In this document: positions 1 through 8,218 of the stretch, one piece after another
Layout: each line of letters opens with the position of its first letter
How positions within the stretch are numbered: the first letter of the stretch is position 1
Assembly: GCF_013085345.1 (NCBI RefSeq)
Contig: NZ_JABFAJ010000024.1
Span: forward strand, 372,001 to 436,000
Source: Isoptericola sediminis
GTDB taxonomy: Bacteria; Actinomycetota; Actinomycetes; Actinomycetales; Cellulomonadaceae
Direction: 5' to 3'
DNA length: 64,000 nt
Notes under the pieces: generated by a model
Told to the model about the DNA's origin: nothing
Database searches by the model: none
The model's input: the letters and a program-made list of their open reading frames with translations, nothing else
Made by a program: the position numbers and the translations under genes

Positions 1-420
1 CGTGCTCAGGAGCAGTGCCAGATCGGGGTGGAGGAGGTGTGCCGGGTCCGGCGACGTCACGGTGAACGGCTCGTCGGGGTCACCGGTCGCCCGGACGTCG
101 GGCTGGTACCGGTCCAGGATCTGGGAGGTCCGGTCGTCGTCGGCCGTGACGAGCGCGACGTGACCGGCCTCGAGCGTGGCCAGGTACGCCAGGACCCCGC
201 CCAGGTCCGGGCGCAGCGGCAGGTGCACGAGGCGCCGGCCGTCGGCGACGTCCGGGAGCCGGGCGGCGAGATCGCCGACGCGTTCGCGCAGCGCGGCGTG
301 GGTGAGCGTCTCGCCGGACGACGTGACCAGCGCGGGCCGGGCCGGCGCCGACACGTCCGCGAGCGCGGGCAGCAGGGTGCTGTCCGGGCGCGGCAGGGCG
401 GCGGGGGTCGTTGTCGGCAC
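1..420 (-). CDS. AMP-binding (adenylate-forming) ligase, N-terminal part, cut by window edge
   Basis: The 140 visible residues are the N-terminal part of an acyl/aryl-AMP ligase or NRPS-type adenylation enzyme. Seen: an opening with THAALRERV, a ligand-pocket stretch VLAYLATLEAGHVALV, and at the window edge DLALLLST, which is the beginning of the P-loop motif (LLSTSGSTG in the family). The GTG start at 420 is supported by a -10 hexamer TAACCT (432-427) exactly 6 nt upstream and no Shine-Dalgarno site, implying a leaderless mRNA. It is divergent from a phosphopantetheinyl transferase across an iron box, so a siderophore-related adenylation role is inferred. The substrate cannot be told from the part seen. 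Confidence 0.85.
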   Translation of the reverse strand, partial: MPTTTPAALPRPDSTLLPALADVSAPARPALVTSSGETLTHAALRERVGDLAARLPDVADGRRLVHLPLRPDLGGVLAYLATLEAGHVALVTADDDRTSQILDRYQPDVRATGDPDEPFTVTSPDPAHLLHPDLALLLST

Positions 421-424
421 GCAG

Positions 425-443
425 TGAGGTTAGCCTTACCTAG
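425..443. promoter_or_regulatory. Iron box (DtxR/IdeR operator) in divergent promoter
   Basis: TGAGGTTAGCCTTACCTAG matches the DtxR/IdeR consensus TTAGGTTAGSCTAACCTAA at 16 of 19 positions and keeps the dyad. It contains the minus-strand -10 hexamer TAACCT (432-427) of the ligase gene and lies 30 nt before the PPTase start, so a Fe(II)-loaded repressor bound here would block both genes. Family knowledge plus sequence match; binding is inferred. Confidence 0.8.
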
Positions 444-472
444 ATGCGGAACACAAAGTGGCAGGTGAGACG

Positions 473-1048
473 GTGACGGTCGAGGTCTGGTGGTCCACCC
501 TCGCCGCCGCGGACCACGAGCTGACCGCCCTGCTCGACGACACCGAACGGGCGCGCCTGGACTCGTTCGACCGCCCCGCCGACCGCGGGCGGTCGCTGGT
601 CGGTGCGGCCCTGCTGCGCCTCGCGGTCGCCGCGCACCTCGGGGTGGGCGCCGCGGAGGTCGTGCTGGACCGCACCTGCGCCGAGTGCGGCCGGCCGCAC
701 GGGGCGCCGCGCGTCCTGGGGGCGGGCGACCGCCGCCCCGGGGTCTCCGTCGCGCACTCCGGCGTCCTGGTCGTCGTCGCGCTGGACCCGCACGGTCCCG
801 TCGGCGTCGACGTCCAGCGGGCGTCCGACCTGCCGGACCCGGGCGCCGTCGGGGACTGGGTGCGCCGCGAGGCCGCGGTCAAGGCGCGCACCTGGACCGA
901 TCTCGGCGGAGCGTCGCCGGCGGCACTGGTCACCAGCGACCTGCGTCCTCCCGTGGGCGGCTACGCCGCGGCGCTGACCACCGTCGGCGAGCGCACCGTG
1001 CGCCACGTGGACCGCACCGAGGGCCTGAGGTCTGCGCGCGGACGGTGA
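473..1048 (+). CDS. 4'-phosphopantetheinyl transferase (Sfp type)
   Basis: Predicted to transfer phosphopantetheine from CoA to a carrier-protein serine, activating NRPS or aryl carrier proteins. Seen: the substrate-side motif SVAHSG, the Mg-binding GVDVQ (Sfp has D-x-E; here the second acid is Gln) and WVRREAAVKA, which keeps the catalytic Glu and Lys. About 191 aa, slightly shorter than Sfp. Start GTG 473 is preferred over GTG 458 because AGGTGAG lies 5-6 nt upstream of it. Divergent from the AMP-ligase and sharing the iron box, so a siderophore-specific PPTase is inferred. The Gln substitution occurs in some active PPTases, so it does not rule out function. Confidence 0.85.
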   Translation: MTVEVWWSTLAAADHELTALLDDTERARLDSFDRPADRGRSLVGAALLRLAVAAHLGVGAAEVVLDRTCAECGRPHGAPRVLGAGDRRPGVSVAHSGVLVVVALDPHGPVGVDVQRASDLPDPGAVGDWVRREAAVKARTWTDLGGASPAALVTSDLRPPVGGYAAALTTVGERTVRHVDRTEGLRSARGR

Positions 1049-1068
1049 CCGGTCCCGCGACGCACGGA

Positions 1069-1122
1069 CGTCCGGCCCGGACGCTCGCGGAACCAGAGGG
1101 TCCACGGCGTCCGGGCCGGACG
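1069..1122. terminator. Bidirectional hairpin between convergent genes
   Basis: A 16-bp perfect stem (1069-1084 pairing with 1107-1122) with a 22-nt loop fills most of the gap between the converging PPTase and anti-sigma genes. No U-tract, as is common in actinobacterial terminators. Confidence 0.6.
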
Positions 1123-1150
1123 GGGAGAGGGTGACGCGTCGTGCGGGCGG

Positions 1151-1915
1151 TCAGGCCTGGTCGAGACCCCCGCGGACGATCGAGTCGCCGGAGTGCGTGG
1201 GGTCGCCGTCGAACGGCTCCTCCGAGACGTCGACCAGCGAGTAGCGATCCAGGTCCAGCCCGGCGGGCACCGGGAACGTCCCGGTGTCGCCCTTGAGCAC
1301 GCCCAGGCTGACCATGCCGCTGAGGTCGTCGGCGATGAGCCAGACCTCGCGGTAGGCACCCTCGCCGGAGCCGTCCGCCCCGGCGACGGAGACGACGATC
1401 TCGAGCTCGCCGCCGGCGGCCTCCTCGACCGTCGCGCTACCTGTCGAGTCGGGCCAGTCGGGCAGCGGTTCGAGCTCGGCCTGGGCGACGGCGACGGGCG
1501 TGGGGGCCGTCACGGCCTCGGGGCCCTGCGCCCGTTCCCAGGCGATACCGCCACCGACACCCACGACGAGCGCCGCGCTGGCGGCCGCCACGGCCCAGAG
1601 CGCGGCCGGGCGCCGGCGGGAGGCGAGGTCGACGACCTCCGCCTCGGCGGACTCGACGCCGGCGACCCAGGCGGCGTCGCTCGACGTCTCCTCCTGGTCG
1701 ATCTCGGCGCGGATCCGGTCCCACACGTGGGGCGCCGGTGCCACCAGCTCCTCGGGCCCCAGCTCGCGCGCGGTGGAGGCCACGTCGGCGAGGCTGTCGC
1801 GTTCGGCCTGGCAGGCCACGCACGAGGCGAGGTGGGCGCGCTCGTCGTCGGACACGACGTCCTGCTCCCCGAGCGCGAGGAGCGCGAGGACCTCCGGGTC
1901 AACGTGCTGCACCAT
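1151..1915 (-). CDS. Anti-sigma factor, RskA family (zinc-type anti-sigma domain)
   Basis: A membrane-anchored anti-sigma factor expected to hold the adjacent ECF sigma factor inactive until proteolysis. Seen in 254 aa: a HxxxCxxC zinc motif (H28, C32, C35), a single membrane span at about 104-126, and an extracytoplasmic domain with the RskA-type end (residues about 130-254, including VSVAGADG and [11 protein letters not shown]). The start overlaps the sigma gene end by 17 nt, indicating translational coupling. No Shine-Dalgarno ambiguity was resolved; ATG 1915 opens with [16 protein letters not shown], typical of the family. Confidence 0.88.
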   Translation of the reverse strand: MVQHVDPEVLALLALGEQDVVSDDERAHLASCVACQAERDSLADVASTARELGPEELVAPAPHVWDRIRAEIDQEETSSDAAWVAGVESAEAEVVDLASRRRPAALWAVAAASAALVVGVGGGIAWERAQGPEAVTAPTPVAVAQAELEPLPDWPDSTGSATVEEAAGGELEIVVSVAGADGSGEGAYREVWLIADDLSGMVSLGVLKGDTGTFPVPAGLDLDRYSLVDVSEEPFDGDPTHSGDSIVRGGLDQA

Positions 1916-2486
1916 CCACCTCCAATCGTGTGCGCAGCCGGGTCAGACTTCGTCTGACATGGCTCTTGACGGTGCCGAGGGGAAGGGACATCTCCTCGGC
2001 GATCTGCGTGTGTGTCATATCCCGGTAGAACGCGAGCCGCAGGATCGTACCGGCCGGGTCGCCGAGCCGGTCCAGCTCGTCGGCCACGATCGCCCGGTCC
2101 ACGACGGGGGCACCGACCGGGTCGGCCTCCCCGACGGGGTTCGGCGTGAACGCCTCCGCGGCTCGGCGTTGGCGTCGCAGCCTCTCCCGGGAGGCGTGCA
2201 CGTCCGCGATCTTGTGCCGGGCGATGCCCAGCAACCAGGTCGACAGCTTGGCCCGCTGCGGGTCGTAGGACCCGCGTGCCTGCCAGGCGGCGACGAAGAC
2301 CTGCTGGGTGACGTCCTCGGCGTCCGAGACCTCGCCCAACGACCGGAGTGCGACCGTGTGCACGAGAGCCGACCAGCGACGGTAGGCCGCTGCCAGTCCG
2401 TCCTCGGTGCCGGCTGCGAACGCGGCGCTCACGTCCGCGTCGGGGTCGGCGGCCGGCAGTGCGGCACCTTCGGCCCCAGTGGTCAC
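1899..2486 (-). CDS. ECF RNA polymerase sigma factor, SigK-like
   Basis: A 195-aa extracytoplasmic-function sigma factor. Region 2 is visible at about residues 35-105 ([30 protein letters not shown]) and region 4 at about 140-190, with the helix-turn-helix [23 protein letters not shown] 2486 is preceded by CGGAGG. It is co-transcribed with an RskA-type anti-sigma factor, the arrangement of SigK/RskA in mycobacteria, so SigK-like is a context call. The sortase and DUF4397 genes just upstream on the same strand are candidate targets, but I could not identify a shared promoter motif. Confidence 0.88.
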   Translation of the reverse strand: MTTGAEGAALPAADPDADVSAAFAAGTEDGLAAAYRRWSALVHTVALRSLGEVSDAEDVTQQVFVAAWQARGSYDPQRAKLSTWLLGIARHKIADVHASRERLRRQRRAAEAFTPNPVGEADPVGAPVVDRAIVADELDRLGDPAGTILRLAFYRDMTHTQIAEEMSLPLGTVKSHVRRSLTRLRTRLEVDGAAR

Positions 2487-2561
2487 AGAACCTCCGTGAT
2501 ACGGGTCGTCCCGCGCGATCGGCGGCTTCGGGGTCGAACCTAGCGCGTCAGCCGCCGCGCG

Positions 2562-3317
2562 TCACGTCGCCACGGCCGTCACCACCAGGTTGTCCTCGTA
2601 GTGGCCCGCCTCGGCGTCCCACCGGCCGCCGCACGTCACCAGGACCAGTCGCCGCTCACCCGAGCGGTCGAAGAACTTCTCCCAGGGCACCGCCTCCTTC
2701 GAGTACCGCGTGATCTCCGTGACCTCGTACCGGTGCCGGACGCCGTCGGCGTCGGTCACCGTGACCTTGTCGCCGGCCGTCGCCTCGGCCAGCCGGGCGA
2801 ACTGCCCGACACCCTCCTGGGTGTCGACGTGGGACGCGAGAACGGCCGCGCCCTGCGGGTCGCCCGGGGCCGGGCCGAAGCGGTACCAGCCCGCCACGTC
2901 GCCCGACTCGGGGAGCTCCATCGTGCCGTCGGGGTCCACGCCCACCGGACGGACCGGTGTCTCCAGCAGTCCCTGGACCGTGACCAGCTCGGGCGGCGCG
3001 GCCGGCTCGCTCCTCGCGAGATCGGCCGAGACGACGGGGATGTCCGGGACCGCCGGCCCGCCGGCACCCTCCTGGTCGCCGGCGCCCCCCGGCGTCGGGT
3101 CGGCGGACGCCGAGGGGGACGCCGGTGCCTCCGGTGCGGAGGTCGCCTCGGCGGCCTCCACCCGGGGGACGTCGGCCCCGACCGTGGGGGTGTCGTCGGC
3201 CACGACCATCAGCACGCCGGCCAGGGTCGAGACGGAGACGGCGGCCACGGTGGCCAGGGCCACGCGGCGGACCGGGCGCGTGACCCGGCCCGCCGCGGAG
3301 CGGTGCGTGCGTGTCAC
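2562..3317 (-). CDS. Class F sortase
   Basis: A cell-surface cysteine transpeptidase of the actinobacterial class F. Seen in 251 aa: basic N-terminus and a membrane anchor at about 17-42, a disordered Pro/Ala/Ser linker to about 95, then the sortase barrel with catalytic H163 (LASHVD) and C229 (LVLVTCGG). The start ATG overlaps the DUF4397 gene stop by 4 nt, so both are translated together. No LPxTG protein is encoded nearby, so its substrate is not known from this window. Confidence 0.88.
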   Translation of the reverse strand: MTRTHRSAAGRVTRPVRRVALATVAAVSVSTLAGVLMVVADDTPTVGADVPRVEAAEATSAPEAPASPSASADPTPGGAGDQEGAGGPAVPDIPVVSADLARSEPAAPPELVTVQGLLETPVRPVGVDPDGTMELPESGDVAGWYRFGPAPGDPQGAAVLASHVDTQEGVGQFARLAEATAGDKVTVTDADGVRHRYEVTEITRYSKEAVPWEKFFDRSGERRLVLVTCGGRWDAEAGHYEDNLVVTAVAT

Positions 3318-4159
3318 CGGCGTGCCCGGTGCGCCCGGACGCCCTCCCGGACCGCGATCGCGATGACGAACCCGGCCAGCAGGGTCATGATGGTGCCGAC
3401 GGTGAACGGCGTGAAGAAGCCGTGGTGGTCGGCCGCCGCGGCGCCGGTGGTCCCGGCGTCGACGCCGTCAGGAGCGGAGTGCATGCCCTCGACGGTCTGC
3501 GTGGCGAGCGCCAGCGAGTCGTTCTCCAGCGAGCCCCAGGCGTAGACGATGGTGTTGACACCCTCGGCCACGTCGACGTCGGCCGGCCCGATCACCGGGT
3601 CGGTGGTCCCGGCGGCGGCGACCGCCGCGGAGACCGTGCCGGCCGGGAGGTCGAGCACCTGCTCGTCAGGGTTCTCGAGGCCCTCGATCACCGGGTCACC
3701 GCCGGCCAGCACGTCGACGGCCGGGGCGGCCGCCACGTGACGGACGGTCAGGCGGCCCTCACCGGCGGCGATCTCCGAGGTGTCGTTGGTGAACAGCGTC
3801 GCGGTCGGCGAGCCCTCGGCGTCGAGGTGCGCGGCCGCGGTGTAGTTCATGCCGCCTTCGAGCGGCAGGTCCACGGGGCCGATGACCGGGTCGGAGTCGT
3901 CCTCGGCGTCGGCGGCGGTGATCGCCACCGAGTAGGTGTCGGGCTCGAGCTCGAGCGGGCCGGCGAGGTCACCGGGCTCGAAGTCGTCGAGCGTGAGCTC
4001 ACCGTTGACGTACACGTCCACGGTCGTGTCCGGCACGCCGTGCAGGACGCTCAGCATCGCGACATGTCCGTCCGCCGAGGCGGGCAGGGCGAGTGCGGTG
4101 CCCGCTGCGGCGGCCAACGCGGTGGCGCCGAGGGCGGCCGTGGTTCGGATCGTACGCAT
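3314..4159 (-). CDS. Secreted DUF4397 protein with C-terminal membrane anchor
   Basis: 281 aa. ATG 4159 is chosen because AGGAGG stands 5 nt upstream and a clean signal peptide follows (MRTIRT, hydrophobic run, cut near ALPASADG). Two DUF4397 repeats follow, roughly residues 33-130 and 130-215, with the recurrent pattern of short beta segments such as VLHGVPDTTVDVYVNG and VRHVAAAPAVDVLAGG. The end is a membrane span (TIMTLLAGFVIAIAV) and a basic tail, like a sortase substrate, but there is no LPxTG motif before it. Operon with the class F sortase. Function of DUF4397 is unknown; an adhesive or wall-exposed role is inferred. Confidence 0.85.
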   Translation of the reverse strand: MRTIRTTAALGATALAAAAGTALALPASADGHVAMLSVLHGVPDTTVDVYVNGELTLDDFEPGDLAGPLELEPDTYSVAITAADAEDDSDPVIGPVDLPLEGGMNYTAAAHLDAEGSPTATLFTNDTSEIAAGEGRLTVRHVAAAPAVDVLAGGDPVIEGLENPDEQVLDLPAGTVSAAVAAAGTTDPVIGPADVDVAEGVNTIVYAWGSLENDSLALATQTVEGMHSAPDGVDAGTTGAAAADHHGFFTPFTVGTIMTLLAGFVIAIAVREGVRAHRARR

Positions 4160-4734
4160 GTGTCCTCCTGGTGTCGGTCCCGCCGTCCTTGGCGGGGTTG
4201 CTCCGGTGGCTTGACACCAGGTGTTCGTGAACGGTGACCGATCTGGATGCACGTGGATGGACTTTTTTCGCCGTCGCCCCGACCGGCGGTCAGTCGCGGG
4301 CCCGGCTGCGGCGCGACCGGCGGGGAAGGCGGGACGCGGCGTCCGGCGAGACGAGGCGGACCTCGGTGGCGCGCGTGCGCGCCAGGGGGTCGCCGAAGGG
4401 GTCGCCCCCGAGCGCACGAGCCACGTGCAGCAGGGGGCGCCCCGCCTCGAACTCGCGGGCGAGGGCGTCGAAGATCGGGGTGTCGTCGCGTGGCACGCCC
4501 ACCATGGTGGGTCGTCGGCGCCCGGCTGTCCGCCGCGACACGGCGGTGTTCACACCCGTCTCACACAACGCGCGCCAACCGTCCCCGGCCCGTCACGGCG
4601 TCCGGGTCGGCGCTCCTGTTGCGCCACGTCCCGCCCCGGACCATGATCGTGGCGGTTGAGCAGCGCCTTCGCGTCCGCCGCCCGGTCCCGCCGATCCCGG
4701 CGTCCGCCGCGGGCGCCCGACGGAAAGGCCCGAC
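4160..4734. other. Mostly intergenic region with one doubtful small gene
   Basis: 575 nt between the DUF4397 gene and the DUF6325 gene. The 4160-4289 part is the minus-strand upstream region of DUF4397; it has a short CCCGCC/GGCGGG hairpin (4179-4198) in the untranslated leader and a T7 run at 4262-4268. 4290-4505 holds a possible small gene. 4506-4734 contains the plus-strand promoter region of the DUF6325 gene; I see no clear -10 or repeat in it. Confidence 0.5.
4290..4505 (-). CDS. Small hypothetical protein
   Basis: A 71-aa frame from ATG 4505. Nearly every codon ends in G or C, as in the true genes here, and the middle part (TPIFDALAREFEAGRPLLHV) looks like an amphipathic helix rather than the Arg/Pro-rich sequence of shadow frames. 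The end is strongly basic (RLPRRSRRSRARD). No ribosome site is visible before 4505; upstream GTG and TTG starts to 4568 are possible. No family recognised. Confidence 0.45.
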   Translation of the reverse strand: MVGVPRDDTPIFDALAREFEAGRPLLHVARALGGDPFGDPLARTRATEVRLVSPDAASRLPRRSRRSRARD

Positions 4735-5154
4735 ATGGCAGTCACCGCCCCCGTGGAGCTCCTCCTGGTCGAGTTCCCGCACCGTGAGTTCACCGGCGCG
4801 GTCCTGGCCGAGCTGACCCGGCTGCAGGACGCCGGGACGATCAACGTCCTGGACGCGCTGGCGATCCGCCGTGACCTCGAGGGCGAGATCGAGTGGTTCG
4901 AGGCGGCCGACGCCGGCTCCGATCTCGGCGACCTGGTCGGTGAGCCCGCCGGGTTCCTGGCCGAGGACGACGTCGACGCCGTGGCCGCCGACCTCGCACC
5001 CGGGACGGCGGTCGGGATGCTCGTGTTCGAGCACACCTGGGCGACCGGCCTGGCCGGTGCCGTCCGGGACGCGGGCGGGCGCGTCATCGACATGATGACC
5101 GTGCCGGCGGCCGCGATCGCGGAGCTGACGAGCGTGCTGGACGAGGAGGACTGA
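4735..5154 (+). CDS. DUF6325/DUF1269-like protein
   Basis: 139 aa, soluble. Starts at ATG 4735 after GGAAAGG. The opening PVELLLVEFPHREFTGAVL and the pattern of alternating hydrophobic strands with an acidic middle (GDLVGEPAGFLAEDDVDAV) and TAVGMLVFEHTWA match the DUF1269/DUF6325 group found in stress-type actinobacterial operons. One nt separates its stop from the SHOCT gene, so they are co-translated. Biochemical role unknown. Confidence 0.75.
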   Translation: MAVTAPVELLLVEFPHREFTGAVLAELTRLQDAGTINVLDALAIRRDLEGEIEWFEAADAGSDLGDLVGEPAGFLAEDDVDAVAADLAPGTAVGMLVFEHTWATGLAGAVRDAGGRVIDMMTVPAAAIAELTSVLDEED

Positions 5155-5155
5155 C

Positions 5156-5488
5156 ATGGTCAGGAGAGTCGGCCGCCCGGGCCTGATCGGCACCATGGCC
5201 CGAACCGCCGTGATCGCGGGGACCGCCGGTGCCGTCAGCCGGCGGATGGACGACCGGGCGGGGGCCCGGGGCACCCAGCAGGCCTCCGCGGAGGCGTACC
5301 ACGCCCAGGAGGCGCACTTCGCGCAGCAGCAGCAGATGCAGCAGCTGCTCGCGCAGCAGCAGCCGACCCAGGCCGTGGCCCCGGCCACGGAGACCATGTC
5401 CCAGCTCCAGCAGCTCGGCGACATGCGCTCGGCCGGACTGCTGACCGACGCGGAGTTCTCCGCCGCCAAGGCCAAGGTCCTCGGCTGA
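5156..5488 (+). CDS. SHOCT-domain small protein
   Basis: 110 aa. A weakly hydrophobic N-terminal segment (LIGTMARTAVIAGTAGAV), a glutamine-rich coil at about 55-72, then a C-terminal SHOCT motif (LQQLGDMRSAGLLTDAEFSAAKAKVLG in outline: LxxLxxLxxxGxLTxxEFxxxKxKLL). SHOCT segments are thought to mediate oligomerisation. Directly follows the DUF6325 gene and precedes a ClC channel gene by 7 nt, forming one operon. Confidence 0.8.
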   Translation: MVRRVGRPGLIGTMARTAVIAGTAGAVSRRMDDRAGARGTQQASAEAYHAQEAHFAQQQQMQQLLAQQQPTQAVAPATETMSQLQQLGDMRSAGLLTDAEFSAAKAKVLG

Positions 5489-5495
5489 CCGGGCG

Positions 5496-6827
5496 GTGAC
5501 AGCCGAGCAGCCGTCGACGGACCCCGCGCCGGGCGAGGAGGACCTGACCCCCGAGCAGCGCGCCGCCCGCACGCGCGGGTACGTGGGGGTGCTGCTGCTC
5601 GCCGCGGGCATCGGTGTCCCGGTGTCCCTGGTGGCCTTCGGGTTCCTCGCGCTCCTGCACGCCCTGGAGCACGCGGTCTGGGAGACGTGGCCCGCGACGT
5701 TCGGCCACGAGGTGGCGCCCTGGTGGTGGGCCCTGCCGTGGCTGCTGCTCGGTGGTGTGCTCGTCGGTGTCGCCGTCCGGTGGCTGCCCGGTCACGGGGG
5801 TCACGTCCCGATCGACGGCCTGGGCATCGACCCCGTGCCCGCACGGTTCGTGCCCGGGATCCTCCTCGCGGCGCTCGGCGGGCTCCCGCTCGGCGTGGTG
5901 CTCGGTCCGGAGGCGCCGCTGCTCGCCCTCGGGTCGGCCGTCGCCCTGCTGCTCGTGCGACCCGTCGCGGCGTCCGGGGCGCCCGGGGCCGGCGCTCTGA
6001 TCACGGTCGCCGGCGCCGCCGCGGCGCTCGCGGCCATCTTCGGCAGCCCGCTGGTCGCCGCGATCTTCGTCCTGGAGGCGGCCGGGCTGGCCGGTCCCCG
6101 TCTCGCCCGTGTCGTGCTGCCCTGCCTGCTGTCCGCCGGGATCGGGTCCCTGGTCTTCACCGGCATGGGCACCTGGACCGGTCTGCAGATCCCCTCGCTC
6201 GCGCTGCCGGACCTCGCCGGCCCCGACCGGCCCGACCTCGGCGACGTGCTGTGGACCGTGCCGTTCGCCGTGGCCACCGCGTTCGCCGTGCGGCAGGTGC
6301 ACCACCTCGGCCGCTGGACGGCGCGACGGGCGGCGGACCGGCCGCTGTCCGCCGCGGTCGGCGCGGCGCTGGTCGTCGCCGGGTGCGCGGGTGCCTACGC
6401 CCTGCTGACCGGTCGGTCCCCCGAGGAGGTGGCGCTCAGCGGTCAGGGGCTGCTGGAGCCGCTGGCCGCCGACCCCGGCGCCTGGTCCGCGCCGGTGCTG
6501 GTCGCGCTCCTCGCCTTCAAGTCGATCGGGTACGGGGTGTCGCTCGGTGCGCTGCGCGGCGGCGCCATCTTCCCGGCCGTGCTCCTGGGTGCCGCCGCGG
6601 GCGTGCTCGTCTCCGGCCTGCCGGGTTACGGGGTGATCCCGGCCATGGCGGCGGGGATGGCCGCCGCGACGGCCGCGATCCTTCCCTACCCCGTGGCCTC
6701 GGCGGTCCTGGTGGTGGTGCTGCTGGGCTCCAACGCGGCCGCGATGACGCCGGTCGTCCTGCTCGCCGTCGTCGTGGCGTTCGTCTCCGAGCAGATCATC
6801 GCGACGGAGCGGCGCCGCCCGGCCTGA
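5496..6827 (+). CDS. ClC-family chloride channel/transporter (first copy)
   Basis: 443 aa with about ten membrane spans from residue 30 onward and a short acidic N-terminus. GTG 5496 begins TAEQPSTDPAPGEEDL. The gating motif GxEGP appears as GPEAP (VVLGPEAPLLALGS), so the gating glutamate is kept. The later GGxxxPAxxxG motif appears as RGGAIFPAVLLGAAAG. Third gene of the DUF6325-SHOCT-ClC operon. Whether it is a channel or a Cl-/H+ antiporter cannot be read from the sequence. Confidence 0.85.
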   Translation: MTAEQPSTDPAPGEEDLTPEQRAARTRGYVGVLLLAAGIGVPVSLVAFGFLALLHALEHAVWETWPATFGHEVAPWWWALPWLLLGGVLVGVAVRWLPGHGGHVPIDGLGIDPVPARFVPGILLAALGGLPLGVVLGPEAPLLALGSAVALLLVRPVAASGAPGAGALITVAGAAAALAAIFGSPLVAAIFVLEAAGLAGPRLARVVLPCLLSAGIGSLVFTGMGTWTGLQIPSLALPDLAGPDRPDLGDVLWTVPFAVATAFAVRQVHHLGRWTARRAADRPLSAAVGAALVVAGCAGAYALLTGRSPEEVALSGQGLLEPLAADPGAWSAPVLVALLAFKSIGYGVSLGALRGGAIFPAVLLGAAAGVLVSGLPGYGVIPAMAAGMAAATAAILPYPVASAVLVVVLLGSNAAAMTPVVLLAVVVAFVSEQIIATERRRPA

Positions 6828-6833
6828 CCTGCG

Positions 6834-7370
6834 TCACTCGCCCGTCGAGCCGTCGACCGCCTCGCGCAGCAGGTCGGCGTGCCCGTTGTGGCGGGCGTAC
6901 TCCTCGACCAGGTGCACGAGGATCCAGCGCAGGCTGAACCGGCCGCCGCCGTGCCGGTCCTCCCGCGCGGACAGCTGTTCCGGACCGGCGACCGCCAGCG
7001 CCGCGTCCAGGAGCCGGTCCGCGGCGGCGACGGTCGTGTCGTACAGCTCGCGCACCGCGGCGGGGGAGTCGTCCGCCGCCGAGTGCCAGTCCCAGTCCGG
7101 GTCGGCCGACCAGTCGACCGTGTCGAAGGGGGCGAGGGCGGGGGCGCCGGTCAGGACGACGCTGCACCAGTGCGACTCGACGTAGGCGAGGTGCTTGAGC
7201 AGCCCGCCGAGCGTCATGTCCGACGGCGGCAGGGGGGTGCGCAGCTGGTCGGCGGTCAGGCCGGACGTCTTCCGGCGCAGGGTGTCTCGGTGGTAGTCGA
7301 GGAAGGCGCGCAGCGTGCGGGTCTCGTCGGCGCGCAGCGGCGGCTCGGTGCGGTCGGGGATGCCCGTCAC
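6834..7370 (-). CDS. DinB-family (DUF664) protein
   Basis: 178 aa. Helical DinB/YfiT-like fold: N-terminal TLRAFLDYHRDTL, a central LGGLLKHLAYVESHW with the first metal His, and a C-terminal FSLRWILVHLVEEYARHNGHADLLRE carrying the other two His (the H-x3-H type triad). Such proteins are thiol- or metal-dependent enzymes of small-molecule stress responses. GTG 7370 overlaps the stop of the UDG gene (GTGA), so it is the second gene of that operon. Confidence 0.88.
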   Translation of the reverse strand: MTGIPDRTEPPLRADETRTLRAFLDYHRDTLRRKTSGLTADQLRTPLPPSDMTLGGLLKHLAYVESHWCSVVLTGAPALAPFDTVDWSADPDWDWHSAADDSPAAVRELYDTTVAAADRLLDAALAVAGPEQLSAREDRHGGGRFSLRWILVHLVEEYARHNGHADLLREAVDGSTGE

Positions 7371-8137
7371 GTCGCGGCCCTCGGGTGCCCGGCGAGGGTC
7401 GCCGCCCGGCCCAGCACGGCGTCGAGCATCGACGGGGTCAGCCGGCCGGTCGAGGTGTTGTGCGGCGAGACGTGGTAGCTGCCGAGCACGGTCAGGCGCC
7501 GTGGCCCGCCGTCGAGGTGCTGCAGGGCGAGCTCGGCTCCATGGGCGAACCGCGGCCGGGGGCGCGGGACCGACCAGCCCTGCTCGGACAGCGAGCCCAG
7601 CAGCGCGTTCCAGCCGATGGCGCCGAGCGCCACCGCGACCCGCAGCGTCGGGGCGAGCAGCTCCAGCTCGCGCGCGAGGTAGGGCGCGCAGCGGCGACGT
7701 TCCTGCGGCGTCGGGCGGTTCTCGGGCGGCACGCACCGCACGGGCGCCACCAGGCGGACCCCGTCGAGGACCATGCCGTCGCCCCGGCCCGTCGACTCGG
7801 GCTGGTTGGCGAGCCCGCAGCGGTGCAGCGCGGCGAACAGGAAGTCCCCGCTGCGGTCGCCGGTGAACATCCGCCCCGTGCGGTTCGCCCCGTGGGCCGC
7901 GGGGGCGAGCCCGACGACGACGACGGAAGCGCGTGCGTCCCCGAACCCGGGAACCGGCCGGGCCCAGTACGTCTCGTCGCGGAACGCGGCCCGCTTCTCC
8001 CGGCCGACCTGCTCGCGCCAGGCGACCAGCCGGGGGCAGGCGCGGCAGGAGACCAGGTGCGCGTCGAGCTCGGCGAGGGTGCGTGCCGTCCGGGCCGCCG
8101 AGGGCGGGTCGACGGGCGGTCCGTCGGAGGGGTCCAC
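7367..8137 (-). CDS. Uracil-DNA glycosylase, family 5 (UDGb)
   Basis: 256 aa. Removes uracil and other deaminated bases from DNA. Seen: the family 5 motif GLAPAAHGANRTGRMFTGD, and SYHVSPHNTSTGRLT near the C-terminus; four cysteines of the 4Fe-4S site (CRAC near the N-terminus, later C in VRCVPPENRPT and RRRCAPYL). GTG 8137 is chosen over GTG 8167 because a -10 hexamer CAGGAT (8149-8144) lies 6 nt before it, while the longer start would place the gene against the upstream terminator hairpin. Confidence 0.9.
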   Translation of the reverse strand: MDPSDGPPVDPPSAARTARTLAELDAHLVSCRACPRLVAWREQVGREKRAAFRDETYWARPVPGFGDARASVVVVGLAPAAHGANRTGRMFTGDRSGDFLFAALHRCGLANQPESTGRGDGMVLDGVRLVAPVRCVPPENRPTPQERRRCAPYLARELELLAPTLRVAVALGAIGWNALLGSLSEQGWSVPRPRPRFAHGAELALQHLDGGPRRLTVLGSYHVSPHNTSTGRLTPSMLDAVLGRAATLAGHPRAAT

Positions 8138-8172
8138 CGTGCCATCCTGCCCGGTCCCCGCGGACACGGCGA

Positions 8173-8203
8173 GGGCCCGCTCCCCCGACGGGGGAGCGGG
8201 CCC
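8173..8203 (-). terminator. Strong hairpin terminator
   Basis: Perfect 14-bp stem (8173-8186 with 8190-8203) and a 3-nt loop, 16 nt past the stop of the minus-strand membrane-protein gene. Separates that gene from the UDG promoter. Confidence 0.8.
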
Positions 8204-8218
8204 TGCGTGCGGTGTCGG

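Noticed and set aside
4262-4268. T7 run considered as a rho-independent terminator tail
   Set aside because: No stable hairpin lies directly before it on the plus strand and no plus-strand gene ends there.
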